Source of the DNA: Anthostomella pinea
Lineage: Eukaryota; Ascomycota; Sordariomycetes; Xylariales; Xylariaceae
Reading direction: 5' to 3'
Length of the DNA: 64,000 nt
Assembly (NCBI GenBank): GCA_963556695.1
Contig: CAUWAG010000010.1
Coordinates: forward strand, 3,534,001-3,598,000
Of the stretch, positions 46,239-57,154 are shown piece by piece (the stretch's first letter is position 1; each line of letters opens with the position of its first letter). A program made the translations under genes and the position numbers. Under the pieces are notes generated by a model, which saw only the letters and a list, made by a program, of their open reading frames with translations, had not been told where the DNA came from and did no database searches.

Positions 46239-47438
46239 GCATTGCGGGCGTCGGGCCATTCACGACACCACGACGGGACTGGATGGCCGGACGTGCCTTC
46301 GGGGCCGGGATTGGCATGGGGTTGTTGGAAATGAGGTTGTAGAGAACCAATCGGTCATGGTGAGATGGGTGGTGATGGGTAGTGAAGAGTGGTGAGGGAT
46401 GGGTTGATGGATGGATGAGATGAGATGGATTTGAGCTGTTCGTCGGTACACGAGGGGAAATCTGGGATCGCGCACTTGCTTGTAAACGAGGACTTGTACT
46501 ACAGAATGTCGTTCCCGCACCTGCGCCATGTTGCGGTAGGTAATAATCACGTTCGTTTCTCTTGTCTTTCTTGTGTTCTTGTCGGGTCTTGTCTCAGAAG
46601 CTTGTAAATGATGATTCTGCTATCTGACACGACCCTCACGCAACGACGATGTGCTCGCAAGTTGATCGGCTCGTGCCGAATTGATTGCCTGGCTTCCCTC
46701 ATCTCTACTTCCCTCACCAGGGATTAGTTACGTACAGTGGACTGCGTGAGACGTGACTTGTCTATTCGTATGTCTCTCTTTCTCTTTCTCCGGCTTTTGG
46801 GTAGTAGGCGGTGTGCCAATTGAGATACGGTCGTGGCTCGTGGGGCCTCATCAGACTGTCCCAGCTCCGGATTGCAGAGCACCATGCCGAATGAAGCAGT
46901 GGGAAATTCCCAAATGAAAGGCGCCACCTCCTTTTCCTTCTCGTTGTGATAGGTACCTACCTACGTGGCGGATCCGGAATGATGCGCACTGAAACGCCGA
47001 CAGCGCATTCAAGCCCAACGGCTTTCAAAAGTTCGGGCTCGCTTGCACCTGCAGGGTGGTAATCCGTGTTATAAGCTTATCGTGTGGTGGGGATCAAGCG
47101 AGATAGGCTTACTGCAGCCTAGCGCTATAGTGCTTACGGACATGGTGATGCTTTTATGGGTTGCCTGTTGCTGAGGTGCATAACCAATTATTGACAGGTC
47201 TGGTATTGATGTTTACATGCACTGCACGTGCTAGGCTGCCACGAATTTGAGACCCCGAAAATCTTCAATAACGCGACAGACCACCAACACCTTCCCCTTC
47301 AGCTTGCGCATCAACCCCGTAAGCAGCATCGCGACATTAACCTAGGCGCTGTACATCCTCTCGAGCTTTGTCGCATTCACCTTGTCCTGCAACATACCTC
47401 CTTCGCACTTCCTGTTACCTACCTACGAGTCAGTCAAG
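46239..47438. other. Intergenic between the secreted-protein and beta-tubulin genes
   Basis: A GATGGATGGATGAGATGAGATGG-like simple run occurs near 46395-46430. No gene is seen. The last 200 bases are the tubulin promoter and leader. Confidence 0.5.
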
Positions 47439-49253
47439 ATGCGCGAGATTGTGAGTTCTCCTTCCTCACCGACACATCTCCCAAGACCAGGATGTGCCTT
47501 GATCACATGATCACCCGCTAACCGTCACTCCTTAGATATCCCTCTCTGCCGGCCAATGTGTAAGATACCCATTGACGCGCGCCCACGTGAAGAAGGGATT
47601 GACTGACGCGCCCTGACTCAGGGCAACCAAGTCGGCGCCGCCTTCTGGGAGACCATCTCCCGCGAGCATGGCCTCGACACCCAAGGCGCCTACCACGGCG
47701 ATGCCGAGGTCCAACGCGCCCGCATGGGCGTCTACTTCAACGAGGTTCGTCGCCGCGACCCCTCCCAATCCCAACTATGATGTGCTCACACGTGTCACCT
47801 GCAGGGAGCTCGTGAGCGATACGTCCCGCGTGCTGTGCTCGTCGATCTGGAGCCTGGCGCCGTTGACGCTGTTCGCAGTGGTCCTTACGGCGGCCTGTTT
47901 CGCCCGGACAACATTGTGACTGGGCAGTCGGGCGCCGGCAACAACTGGGCCAAGGGCCATTACACCGAGGGTGCTGAGCTCGTCGACGACGTGCTCGATG
48001 TTGTTCGTCGCGAGGCCGAAGGCTGTGATTGCCTGCAGGGCTTCCAGGTTAGTCGCCATTGCCTTGGATTCCCCTTTTCTATCTGATCTCGGATCATCCT
48101 GTTTTGCGATTGCATTCTCCAAGATCCATGTCCTTGGCCAATGATGAGATGAGGGTCAAGTCGCCCTCAGAAGTCGTCAACTTGCGTATGCTGACTCTTT
48201 ACTGGATTAGATTACCCACTCTGTCGGCGGTGGCACCGGCGCAGGCATGGGAACACTTCTTCTTGCCAAGGTGCGCGAGGAGTTCCCAGACCGCATCATG
48301 GCCACCTACTCTGTGATCCCGTCCCCCAAGGTCTCCGACACCGTTGTGGAGCCGTACAACGCCACGCTGTCAATCCATCAGCTTGTTGAGAATGCAGATG
48401 AGACCTTCTGTATCGACAACGAGGCGCTTTACGATATCTGCAACCGCTCCTTGAAGCTTGCACACCCATCGTACGGTGATCTCAACCACCTGGTTTCGAC
48501 CGTCATGTCAGGTATCTCGACCTCGCTCCGCTTCCCCGGTCAGCTCAACTCGGACCTGAGAAAGCTGGCCGTTAACATGGTGCCGTTCCCGCGACTGCAC
48601 TTCTTCATGGTGGGCTCGGCGCCCTTGACGAGCACTACGCCCGGCGCGAAAGCCTTCCGCAACATGAACACTCAGGCCCTTACGCAGGAGATGTTCGATC
48701 CGAGAAACATGATGGCGGCGTGTGACTTCCGTAATGGCCGCTTCTTGACCTGCTCTGCGATCTTGTACGTTTTTCTCTTGGTTATCCATGATCTTCGTTC
48801 TGTGGTGAACGATATCTACCAGGCTAGCTGCTAACCAACTTTTACAGCCGCGGCAAGGTTTCCGGAAAGGAAGTTGAGGACCAGATCCGCACGCTCCAGG
48901 ACCGCAACTCATCGTACTTTGTTGACTGGATCCCCAACAACATCCAGACCACCCTCTGCGAGGTGCCGCCCAAGGGACTGGCACTGGGCGGAACGTTCGT
49001 GGGCAACTCGACCTCGCTGCAGGAGATCCTGAAGCGCGTTGGCGATCAGTTCTCGGCCATGTTCCGGCGCCGTGCTTTCTTGCATTGGTACACGAACGAG
49101 GGCATGGACGAGATGGAATTCACTGAGGCCGAGTCCAACTTGAACGATCTGATCAGCGAGTATCAGCAGTACCAGGACGCCTCCATCGACGACGATGTCG
49201 AGGAGGAGTACCCGGAGGAGATGGATGACGGAGGCGCTGAAGAGGCCGAGTGA
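47439..49253 (+). CDS. Divergent beta-tubulin
   Basis: Six exons (47439-47450, 47536-47559, 47622-47744, 47805-48047, 48211-48764, 48848-49253) give 453 residues. Core features are intact: [22 protein letters not shown] (GTP phosphates), [30 protein letters not shown] and the acidic tail after [12 protein letters not shown]. It differs from a standard fungal beta-tubulin at many sites. The start is [12 protein letters not shown] instead of MREIVHLQ, so residue 6 is Ser not His, and SGNKYVPR is replaced by GARERYVPR. Benzimidazole-relevant F167, E198 and F200 are kept. The tiny first exons match the usual fungal beta-tubulin layout. It is best read as the second, divergent paralogue known in several ascomycetes (for example Colletotrichum TUB1) rather than the main benA-type gene. 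Confidence 0.93.
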
Positions 49254-49940
49254 ACTGTTGTTTGGACAAGTGTTGGGTTGACTGCGTACTTGAGTAGGCA
49301 GGTTGGGTGTCAGCATGGCGTGTGAGCACAGAGTTTCTTGGTCGACGAGATTGTTGACAACTTCTTCGGACTGAATACCTATGTAGCTATTGAAACATTC
49401 TATTAGAGCCGAATCTCTCATGAAGCACATGCCATTCTTCTTGCCAGTGATGATGCACACAGTATTGCTCGTAACGCTGTTTCAGGTAGCCAATGGCCGA
49501 CGGCTTCGAACCAGTAAATACCTGCATACCATTATGGCCGGATTATTGGCTGGGTACTTAGTATGAGCCGGATACGGACTGAGTATATCGTGTTGTCCAA
49601 ACCGCAGCCTTCGTAATCATCGAAGATCACGTGGTTGTGCTGACAGCCAGACAGCTTGGCTGTTCACCTCCAAATGTCGCCCTAATGCCATCTACGGTAT
49701 AAGAACAGGGATTCGAATCCGCATTGTCCAGCCAACAACACGTGAATTCTGGGGTCAAATCAACACGAGTCATGTAAAAAAGACATCCCAATCCCGTGAG
49801 ACCAGCAAATGAAATCCCTCGACCAGCAAATGCATCTATGATTAAGCTGTGACCATTGAAGCGCCTCGCCATACCAAACGCCTCCATTCCCATTCCCCAT
49901 CTTCAAGCCACCCACTCACCCATCTCACGGACCGACCACG
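49254..49940. other. Intergenic, no supported gene
   Basis: Tubulin 3' flank, then the promoter of the gene at 49941. Confidence 0.55.
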
Positions 49941-50594
49941 ATGGCAGCAGCCGACCCCTCGCCCTCGCCCTCGCCCCTCCTCAACCTGCCCCTCGAGGTG
50001 CGCGAGCGCATCTACGACTACTACCTCAGCTTCGACCACGGCGACTTCGGCGACTCGCTGCGGCCGCTGCACGACTACCTCGAGTCGGGCGAGCGGCACT
50101 CCACGCCGCTGCCGCGCCTGATGTTCGCCAGCCGGGCGGCTTACCGCGACCTGGCGCCCCTCGTGCACTACGAAGCGGTTCTGCGCATCCACACGCAGGG
50201 CCGCCACGGCCGCCGCATCGGGTTCGCCGTCCACGGCAATTTGTGCTTGGCGCGCCTGAGGCGCCTGGTGCTGGTGCTGGCGGCGGAGTACCCGGCGTGG
50301 AACGCGTGGCTGGAGTTCTTTCGGCAGGTCGTGAGGGAGGGGCGCGCGGAGGCGCTGGAGTGTTTGACGTTGGATTGGCACCCGAGGATGGTGGGGGAGA
50401 AGGGGTGGGAGGGCAGGCTGAATCGCAAGAAGGAGGATGAGTTCTTTGGGGTGATTGGGGGGATGAAGGGGTTGAGGGTTGTGAGGGTGTTTGGGGCCGT
50501 GGATGAGGGGTGGAGGACGAGGCTGCAGGCTCGGACGGGGGCAAGGGTGGTTTGGTTTGCTTGTCGGTGGTGGAGAGAGCCGGGGATTGCGTGA
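49941..50594 (+). CDS. F-box-like / 2EXR-type fungal protein (217 aa)
   Basis: A single exon, strongly G/C-ending codons. The start MAAADPSPSPSPLLNLPLEVRERIYDYYLS contains the LLxLPxEVRxxIYxYxL motif that opens the short F-box-like domain common in ascomycete proteins (for example LPPEIRNQIY). The rest is Leu/Arg-rich with repeats of small strands and helices (LARLRRLVLVL, MKGLRVVRVFG), like the scaffolding part of these proteins. Such proteins are expected to act as adaptors, but no partner is known. GC rises sharply in this gene relative to its AT-richer flanks. Confidence 0.65.
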   Translation: MAAADPSPSPSPLLNLPLEVRERIYDYYLSFDHGDFGDSLRPLHDYLESGERHSTPLPRLMFASRAAYRDLAPLVHYEAVLRIHTQGRHGRRIGFAVHGNLCLARLRRLVLVLAAEYPAWNAWLEFFRQVVREGRAEALECLTLDWHPRMVGEKGWEGRLNRKKEDEFFGVIGGMKGLRVVRVFGAVDEGWRTRLQARTGARVVWFACRWWREPGIA

Positions 50595-50937
50595 TGGTAC
50601 CTTGCGAGAGGACGTGGAAGTAGGTTGTTGGTCGTGTCTTGTCAATTTGACACCGCGGACTTTGCCACAATTTCTTATACGCACCACAGTTTTTTGTGCA
50701 GAAGCTGGATGAGACGGCATCAAGCAGCAGTTGGCGTTAAACTTGACGGGAATGGAGCTCACCGGTATCTGCCAGCAAGCATAGGGGCAGGTATGCTTCA
50801 TGCTCCTTGCTAAAGCCCTTGGACTGTGCTGACAGCGGCACCGACAATGGTACAGTCACCCCTCATAAGTCTCCGTCCGTCATGTCCTGTCAACTCTTGG
50901 ATATTAATGCTACATCCGTATTAGTGGAATAATCACC

Positions 50938-51000
50938 TTGGAATAAGCAGGTCCCATCCGATTAGCCATATTTGATGCTTATTCCAGACTGCTTATTCCA
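50938..51000. repeat. Inverted repeat TGGAATAAGCAG ... CTGCTTATTCCA
   Basis: The arms at 50939-50950 and 50989-51000 are perfect reverse complements over 12 bases. A further GCTTATTCCA copy lies between them at 50977-50986, and a related GGAATAATC lies just upstream. It may be a worn miniature inverted-repeat element. Confidence 0.5.
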
Positions 51001-52565
51001 GTTAACTATAGTAAATACGTATTTCGCTTGGTGGACGAGTGGTGTACGGAAACTTCTGGAGATTCGGTGTACCTGTGATCGACGGTCGATTCAGGACTGA
51101 TTGTATGGGACGGAGCGAGCAGAAATCAGGTGCTTTGCCGAGTGTAGTTTACCTTCATTTATGAAGGAGAAGCCAAGGTAGAAAGACATGGCGGCGTGTG
51201 TGGAACCGGCGTCGCGACCATGACCCTACCTATCCATTACTCGAAGCCTCGGGGTTTTAGATCAATCCTGTTCTCCCGTCATCAGGCGTGCCTAAACCTA
51301 GGTAGCTTGACGTTGGTGCCCGCGATACTATGAATGTAGTGGAGTTCCGCATGCTCCTCATGAAAACCTTGCGCCTGTGTTGCTCTGCTAGATGCCGTAC
51401 ACATTATCCGCATTCAGGTCAACTGGGCCTTCAGGCGGGGCATCAGCAAGAGAAAATCATGTCTGAGACAGGCAGCGTGATAGGTGAAGAAGACACGGAT
51501 GCATTTGCTTTGCCGGTCGTACTGTGTCACATAAATATCTGGAATAGGGGGCTGCCGTTGGATCAAGGGGAGCTGCTCGGCTATGCTTATACAGTGTCTC
51601 TATGAAGGCCCGGTCTACCTAATTCGTTGTATTTCACTCGACAACATCAACCCGGCGGCCTTACTAGACTCATGGCCTAGATTACAGGTACAAGCTCGAA
51701 TACCACACCATCGTTCGAACAATGGCCTTATCACTTCACTGCATATGCCATCGGGACCTCACACTGGGTATTTCATCATCCCATACGCAACAACATCTCA
51801 TGGCTAGGATGATTGGTTGGTGAGATCAGATGAATTCAACAACCGTGCTACATTTGCTATGGTAGCGGCCTAGACGGTGAGCTTGATGGAGTATTTGTCC
51901 GCACCGGTGGGTTTGGGGGATAAGACAGCAGCTTCTCCTTATGTGCAGGCAGTTATCCCAAGGCAGACACCGTATTCGTTAAGCGCATTAGCTTCAAGTG
52001 AGGATTCATTATATGGGGCTCGACAAGAGATGGAAAGGTTTGAGGCAAACACCATGTCACGTTGTGAAGTCATCGTACTCGGCTGTGGTGCGGCGGGGAC
52101 TGTATCCCATAAGTCCTTATAGCAAGGTGTTGCTGCTGCCATAGAGTCGCTAAGTTGTCAATGCTGCGTACAGCCTTTGCCGTGAACTAGATCTCTGCCG
52201 CGAGCCGGCAAAGTGTGGCAGATATGCGCTAGCAGTGGTGATGGTCATCTGGCAGACATCATAGTTTCGAAACAATGGTTGCTGACTCGGAAGAATCATC
52301 ATTGCTAGGCCCTCGGAGTAAAACGAAAGCCAGCTACTAAGTCACCAAAGCAACACATGCCGCATCTACAACATAGCAAAAGAGGCACGAACAGGTGGCC
52401 GGGAAAAAAAGTACAACACATAGCTAGAAAACAGATAATTAAAAATCAGTGCAGCACTGATACAGTTGCTACATGGACAAAAAATGAATTCCTGCGTCAG
52501 AAATCAAGAATTGGGAGGAAGCAAGCTAGCCGGTACGATCTCCGATCACTATTCAAATCGCTGGT

Positions 52566-52652
52566 TTCCCATTTGCTCGATTCGAACTCGGTACCCTAAG
52601 GCCTGGCCATACCGAACGTGAAATTACTCATCCTAACTACGCCACAAAGGTG
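52566..52652 (-). other. Degenerate tRNA-like element (pseudo-tRNA or SINE head)
   Basis: On the minus strand an A-box-like TGGCGTAGTTAGG (52632-52644) is followed 57 bases later by a B-box-like GTTCGAATC (52579-52587). An acceptor-like pairing of CACCTTT with AAATGGG is only partly matched, and the D and T stems are poorly paired. Downstream on the same strand comes A/T-rich sequence. This looks like a dead tRNA or the promoter head of a SINE. Confidence 0.35.
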
Positions 52653-54007
52653 ACGCTGCTTGTTTCCTTGTGGAAAAAAGTTCAACCATTCGATACAAGT
52701 ACCCTTCCACCCAACCACCCGCCCATGCCAGGTGGTTGGTCACATGACATACATTTCTAGATTGAAAATGCAAGTGCAGCGAGCTGATCCCAAGGAAAAT
52801 TGTATAGGTTATGTCCACCGCTCATATTCGCATCACTGTCTCGACCTGCAGCCTTTCATCTCGGTAACTTTTCGTGTGTTCGTAATGCTCCCCGCTCCCG
52901 CAGCCAATGTCATCGTGCACTCTCAGAACAACGTATCAGCCAAATTCTATTCTTGCCTACCTACCTATGAACATGACTTGAAGCCTTCTCCAGATGTCAA
53001 TCAGCCATCACCAGTGCTTACTCGACAGGCCATCAGAATTATGCTGCATACTTACCGCCACGCTGTTCACTCACGCACAGAGGCCCCTTCATGATCACTC
53101 CAGCATCCCGATGGACCAGTAAGCCGTACCAGTTTTGATTGCACGGAATTCCCACCACTCGAGAATCACTGTGCTCATAGCCGTGAGCCCGAGAGTTTTG
53201 GAGTGTCGTAAAGATCTTTCACTGGTGAATAGGGTTTCAGTCACCATCATGGTCTGATGAATCATCGCGGCTCCGTATCGTCTCAGCTGGCAAGTTGAAT
53301 GAGACTGAGCCGAGATGTCAGCTTCTGCCATTCATATCGAAACAGTCAGCCTGGCATCCCTTACAGGCTGACTACTTGGGTTGTGGGTATAATCTGCAGG
53401 AGTCTACAGGCTAGATAAGAAACCTCTGGTTCATTCGCTCGATCACGGAGGCCTTGCACTGCCCACTCGATCATCTCGTGACCCAATTGCACCCGGAGAT
53501 AGAATGATTGGCCACGGAGATCGGATGAATTCAAGGACGTGCCATGTCCTTCACCGCTTATAACAGGTACATGTTTGTCTTTAGTTCACTCTACAGCTCG
53601 CCTGACCCGCCGTCGTTGACTTCGAGGATAAAATGATAGGCTCAGGGGTAATTCGCAACTTGAGCGGTAAAACCCCTGCCCAGCAACCTCGTTGTCCCTG
53701 AGGCACATCACCTGTGCAAAAGCAAATTTTCTTCGATTCCATCCCTCAGTGTGTTGCTCCCAGCCAGCAACTCGCCTTTCCCACCCCCAATATCCCTTCT
53801 AAACCATTCATCCCACACTTTTCTTCCACGCATTGTTCACCCCCACATCTTGCCTCTCCAACCATCCCCCACAACCATCTTCCCTCAAGAATCGATCCTA
53901 GGACCTTCCTCCGAGATCGTTCTTCTTACACATTGCTTGGATTTCTTGCGTTTCTCATCCCACATTCCACATCCCACCACGACATCCGACGACGCCCGCA
54001 AGCCGTC

Positions 54008-54970
54008 ATGTCGTCGACCAAGAAGAAGGCGTTCAAGCAAGCTGGTTTCGCGATTGGTGGAGGCGCCCTTGGCTCCACGAATGCAGTCACCCAGCGAATC
54101 TATGACGCGGTACTCGGCACCGACATCAAGAAGAACAAGCCTGTGGACCTCGAGGCCAGAGCATGCGAGGCACTGGAGAAGCTGTTCGAGATCTGCCTTG
54201 AACACCAGACGCTCGGACTAGCTCTTTGCGTCAGCTCTGCCTACTGGAAGACCGTCACTGGTGAGTGGGAGGTCCTCAACCACCTCGAAACCGGCGACGT
54301 CAGCGATCTTGTCTTTTCCCTCGTCCGCGCCCGGCAGAACTACAACCCGCAATCCGGACACGTCGACACCAAGCTTACCCAGCTGGTGGACCGCTTCATC
54401 GACTTTCACGACCAAGTCGTAGCACTGGGCCCCGCTCAAGAGTTTACGCTTCAGCTCCGCCCTACCCAGGCGGACCAACAACGAATGCAGCTAGGCCAGC
54501 TGGGCCAGCAGCTGGGCCAGCTCCAGCTCTCATCCTCGACCCCGGAGTCCTCGTCCGCTCTGTCGTCGATCACCTGGCCTCCGGCCCATTTCAACCAGGC
54601 GGAGTGCATGTGGATCACTGACAGCCGCATCCGATGGCAACTCTTCGGCCTCGACCACAGCAAGACGATCCAGAACGAGGACATCCCGTTGATCCCCACG
54701 AGTCGTTTCCATCCCACCGACGTGAAGCTCTTCCTGTGCTGGCTCGGCCTTACGAAGCACAAGCCCGCGACTCCCACAACTGTCGACTGGTCCTTGTACA
54801 TGGCACCCATCGGATTCCTCGACGCTGGCGACAAGAAAGACAGGTTCGTCGCCACGGGAGGCTGTTCCAAGATGTACGACACTCTGCCCGAGTTCATCGA
54901 CTACACCAAGGACCAGCTCACCGGCCGTGGTCGATCCATGGTCATCGGCCTCTTCTCCTTCTGGCCCTAG
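54008..54970 (+). CDS. Unknown conserved-looking protein, ends at an in-frame TAG (320 aa)
   Basis: A single exon from ATG 54008 (MSSTKKKAFKQAGFAIGGGA). The chain has an N-terminal Gly-rich start and alpha-helical segments (ACEALEKLFEICLEHQTLGL). A Gln/Leu repeat (QLGQLGQQLGQLQL) is followed by a folded-looking part (MWITDSRIRWQLFGLDHSKT and LFLCWLGLTKHKP), ending GLFSFWP. I recognise no family. The TAG at 54968-54970 is followed by 141 further in-frame codons with the same codon style before a TGA, so this is probably only two-thirds of the original protein. Possible causes are a recent nonsense mutation, a sequencing error or programmed readthrough. Confidence 0.7.
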   Translation: MSSTKKKAFKQAGFAIGGGALGSTNAVTQRIYDAVLGTDIKKNKPVDLEARACEALEKLFEICLEHQTLGLALCVSSAYWKTVTGEWEVLNHLETGDVSDLVFSLVRARQNYNPQSGHVDTKLTQLVDRFIDFHDQVVALGPAQEFTLQLRPTQADQQRMQLGQLGQQLGQLQLSSSTPESSSALSSITWPPAHFNQAECMWITDSRIRWQLFGLDHSKTIQNEDIPLIPTSRFHPTDVKLFLCWLGLTKHKPATPTTVDWSLYMAPIGFLDAGDKKDRFVATGGCSKMYDTLPEFIDYTKDQLTGRGRSMVIGLFSFWP

Positions 54971-55396
54971 GGAGGCCAGAAGTGCTGGGAAGAGGGCTTT
55001 GACGCGAACCGACACCAGTCACGATCCCGATACTGGTACGAGGACTGCGAGAAGATCGGACTGGTATTCATCGTGCGAAGACTCCAGGGCCAAAAGATTG
55101 AGGTCATCATCTACGACCCGCTGCACGACGACTGGCAGAAGCACGGCCAGGTCGAACCGCCCGTCCACACGTGGGAGCGACACATCGTCAAGGAGATCGC
55201 GAAGGGTATGAAGATCGAGGGATTCTGGCACGGCGGAGCCACCTCGCGCGGCTTGGACTTCCTCAACGTCCGCCTTGAGGACTCCACGATGCAGAGCGCC
55301 GGCTTCCTGCACGACGTCGCTGTCAACGGATTGCCTCAGGGAGACTTGACGAGCCGAGGATTCGAGTACAGTCCAATGCAGTACAAGGAGAATTGA
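54971..55396 (+). pseudogene. In-frame C-terminal continuation of the 54008 gene behind the TAG
   Basis: From the codon after TAG the frame runs 141 codons to TGA: GGQKCWEEGFDANRHQSRSR, then YWYEDCEKIGLVFIVRRLQG, IEVIIYDPLHDDW and FWHGGATSRGLDFLNVRLED. Nearly all codons end in C or G, as in the gene upstream, and the alternation of strands and helices looks like a real domain. An intron cannot easily remove the stop: the only frame-keeping candidate is 48 bases with a poor GTGGTC donor. Confidence 0.6.
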
Positions 55397-57154
55397 TCTG
55401 GTAGATGGAGGAATACGGATAGGGTCGGGAGTTTGGAAGCAACCACCCGCCTAACGCATTCACCTAGACTATGCGATTGCTACAGGAGCAGTCGGATGGA
55501 ATGGCAACCCCAGACCGTTGCTGATTCTACTGGATGTTCCTTGCTAGCAGATACCACAAGGCAGTAATGAATCTCTGCTTGCACAACCTATCAGGGCAAT
55601 GAATGTGAACATGATGCAGTCAGTGATTGGAAAGAGCACATTGAGTACTGATGTAACAGTAGAGAACACTTGGTTGATTTCTGGCCTGCTCTGTTTTGCT
55701 ACCGATTTCTATTCCCGAGCCAAAAGTAGCAGAACCATGGACTTGGACCCGAAGATCGAAGAGGTCCTAGTAGAAGAAGTGAGGTCCAGACTCCTCTTGT
55801 GAAGTTGTGCACCGACGATAACGCCCCACGATAACTGCTCTCTATGCGGGTCTAGACTCGAAAGACTGCGGGTCGACCGATGGGATCAGGCATGAGATCC
55901 CCACGAGTGCCGACGCTATGGTGGGGCGGCTCCCTGTCGGCAGCGGCCTACAAGGCAGATTATGGGAATAGATCCCGTTGGGTAGCTAGAAGAGACCTAG
56001 TGCACAACCAAGTTCGGTTCAATTCCGCGGGGGACGATGAGGAGGAACGCAAATCCCGAGGTCATTGTTATACCATGCCGGCTCGCCTAGATATTTAGGT
56101 ATTACGACCGGAGTAAGCGCCGAAAGATACTACTGCGGTAAGATAAGATAGATCCTGAAGGATGCTCACCCTGCCAGGTCCGTCCTCATAAGCTCATCGG
56201 GCTTGGTGCCGAAGTCGGCAACGATCATCAGCTTATGCAAGGCACACAGTTCCAGGTTGTCTGGGGCCGCTGAGCGCACCTGTCACGACTCATGAATCAT
56301 GGCCCGTCATGATCCTTACCGCACATCGACAATCTCGACTTGTAATTGCTCTGATCGGACGAACCAATGGCGATAGCCGTCTCTGCATCCTTCCCGGGGA
56401 ATGTGGCACCCCGATTATACGATGGCACGAGAATGGTACTTTTACTTTCATCCTGATTCCTCCATCACTCACTTATGGCATTCATGAAGAGCTTTCTCGG
56501 GGCTGTTCAAATCGCGGTGTGCGACTCTTTCGACCCTCACTCTCCCCGATAGAGAGTTGTGCTCGCAACGTTTGTTCACACGGCCGCATCCAGTTACAGT
56601 GCAGATATGCATGCGACGCGGATGGTAACCCATCATAAGTCCCCCAAAAGGCCCATGGGATGCATTGGGCTGCTGTGCTACATACCCGTCCCGGCATCGT
56701 GATGGATATAAATAGAACACCAACACAAGCCCCGCAAGAGCAGTTATGTACGTACGGGGCACATGGCTGACATACCCCCGTATCATGAGGCCAATCATGG
56801 TAGAGTGGCAGAGTGCGAATTCCGCCTTTAATAACCCCAGATCCCCGCGATGTTACATTGAGACAGAGACATCCTCGTGACATCAGACATGCCACTGCCA
56901 GCTTGTGGATTGCACATCCGCGTTGCCTGCTCGGCTCCACTGCCAAACGACGCGTATCCTGCCATCCCGGGAGGATCCAAACCCACTCGACCGGAAACTT
57001 CGTGCGGCTGGCTGTCTGGTGATGAGGGGAAAATGCGCGGCCAGCCCACCTGCTGGATCCTCGAGTATTGTTCTCCTCTGTTTACTTGACAAACGGTTAC
57101 GTATTCTGATCGACTAGTATTCATACCTAGCTCACGACGCACGGCCAGCTCGTT
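55397..57154. other. Intergenic, no supported gene
   Basis: About 1.75 kb. Short overlapping frames on both strands have no domain. Near 55970-56040 a GGTTCAATTCC box looks tRNA-like but has no matching A box (see rejected items). Confidence 0.5.

Larger units (their letters stand above)
50595..54007. other. Gene-poor, AT-richer block
   Basis: About 3.4 kb with no gene I can support. A 144-codon open stretch at 52660-53094 begins with a non-ATG codon and shows no domain. The block holds an inverted repeat and a degenerate tRNA-like element (listed). The last 250 bases are C/T-rich leader. Confidence 0.5.

Noticed and set aside
49705..49725. GGATTCGAATCC, similar to a tRNA T loop
   Set aside because: It is simply palindromic, with no A box or stems on either strand.
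49842..50801. 319-codon minus-strand open frame opposite the F-box-like gene
   Set aside because: Low-complexity Pro/His/Arg product with no ATG at its open end; a shadow of GC-rich coding DNA.
52660..53094. 144-codon plus-strand frame as a gene
   Set aside because: It begins with TTG; the first ATG is well inside, and the product shows no domain.
54920..54980. Intron that would remove the TAG at 54968
   Set aside because: The frame-keeping candidate is 48 bases with a GTGGTC donor and would delete conserved-looking residues. It is kept only as a possible refutation.
55965..56045. tRNA-like stretch with a perfect GGTTCAATTCC B box
   Set aside because: No matching A box at the right distance; the T stem is only partly paired and the acceptor ends do not pair.
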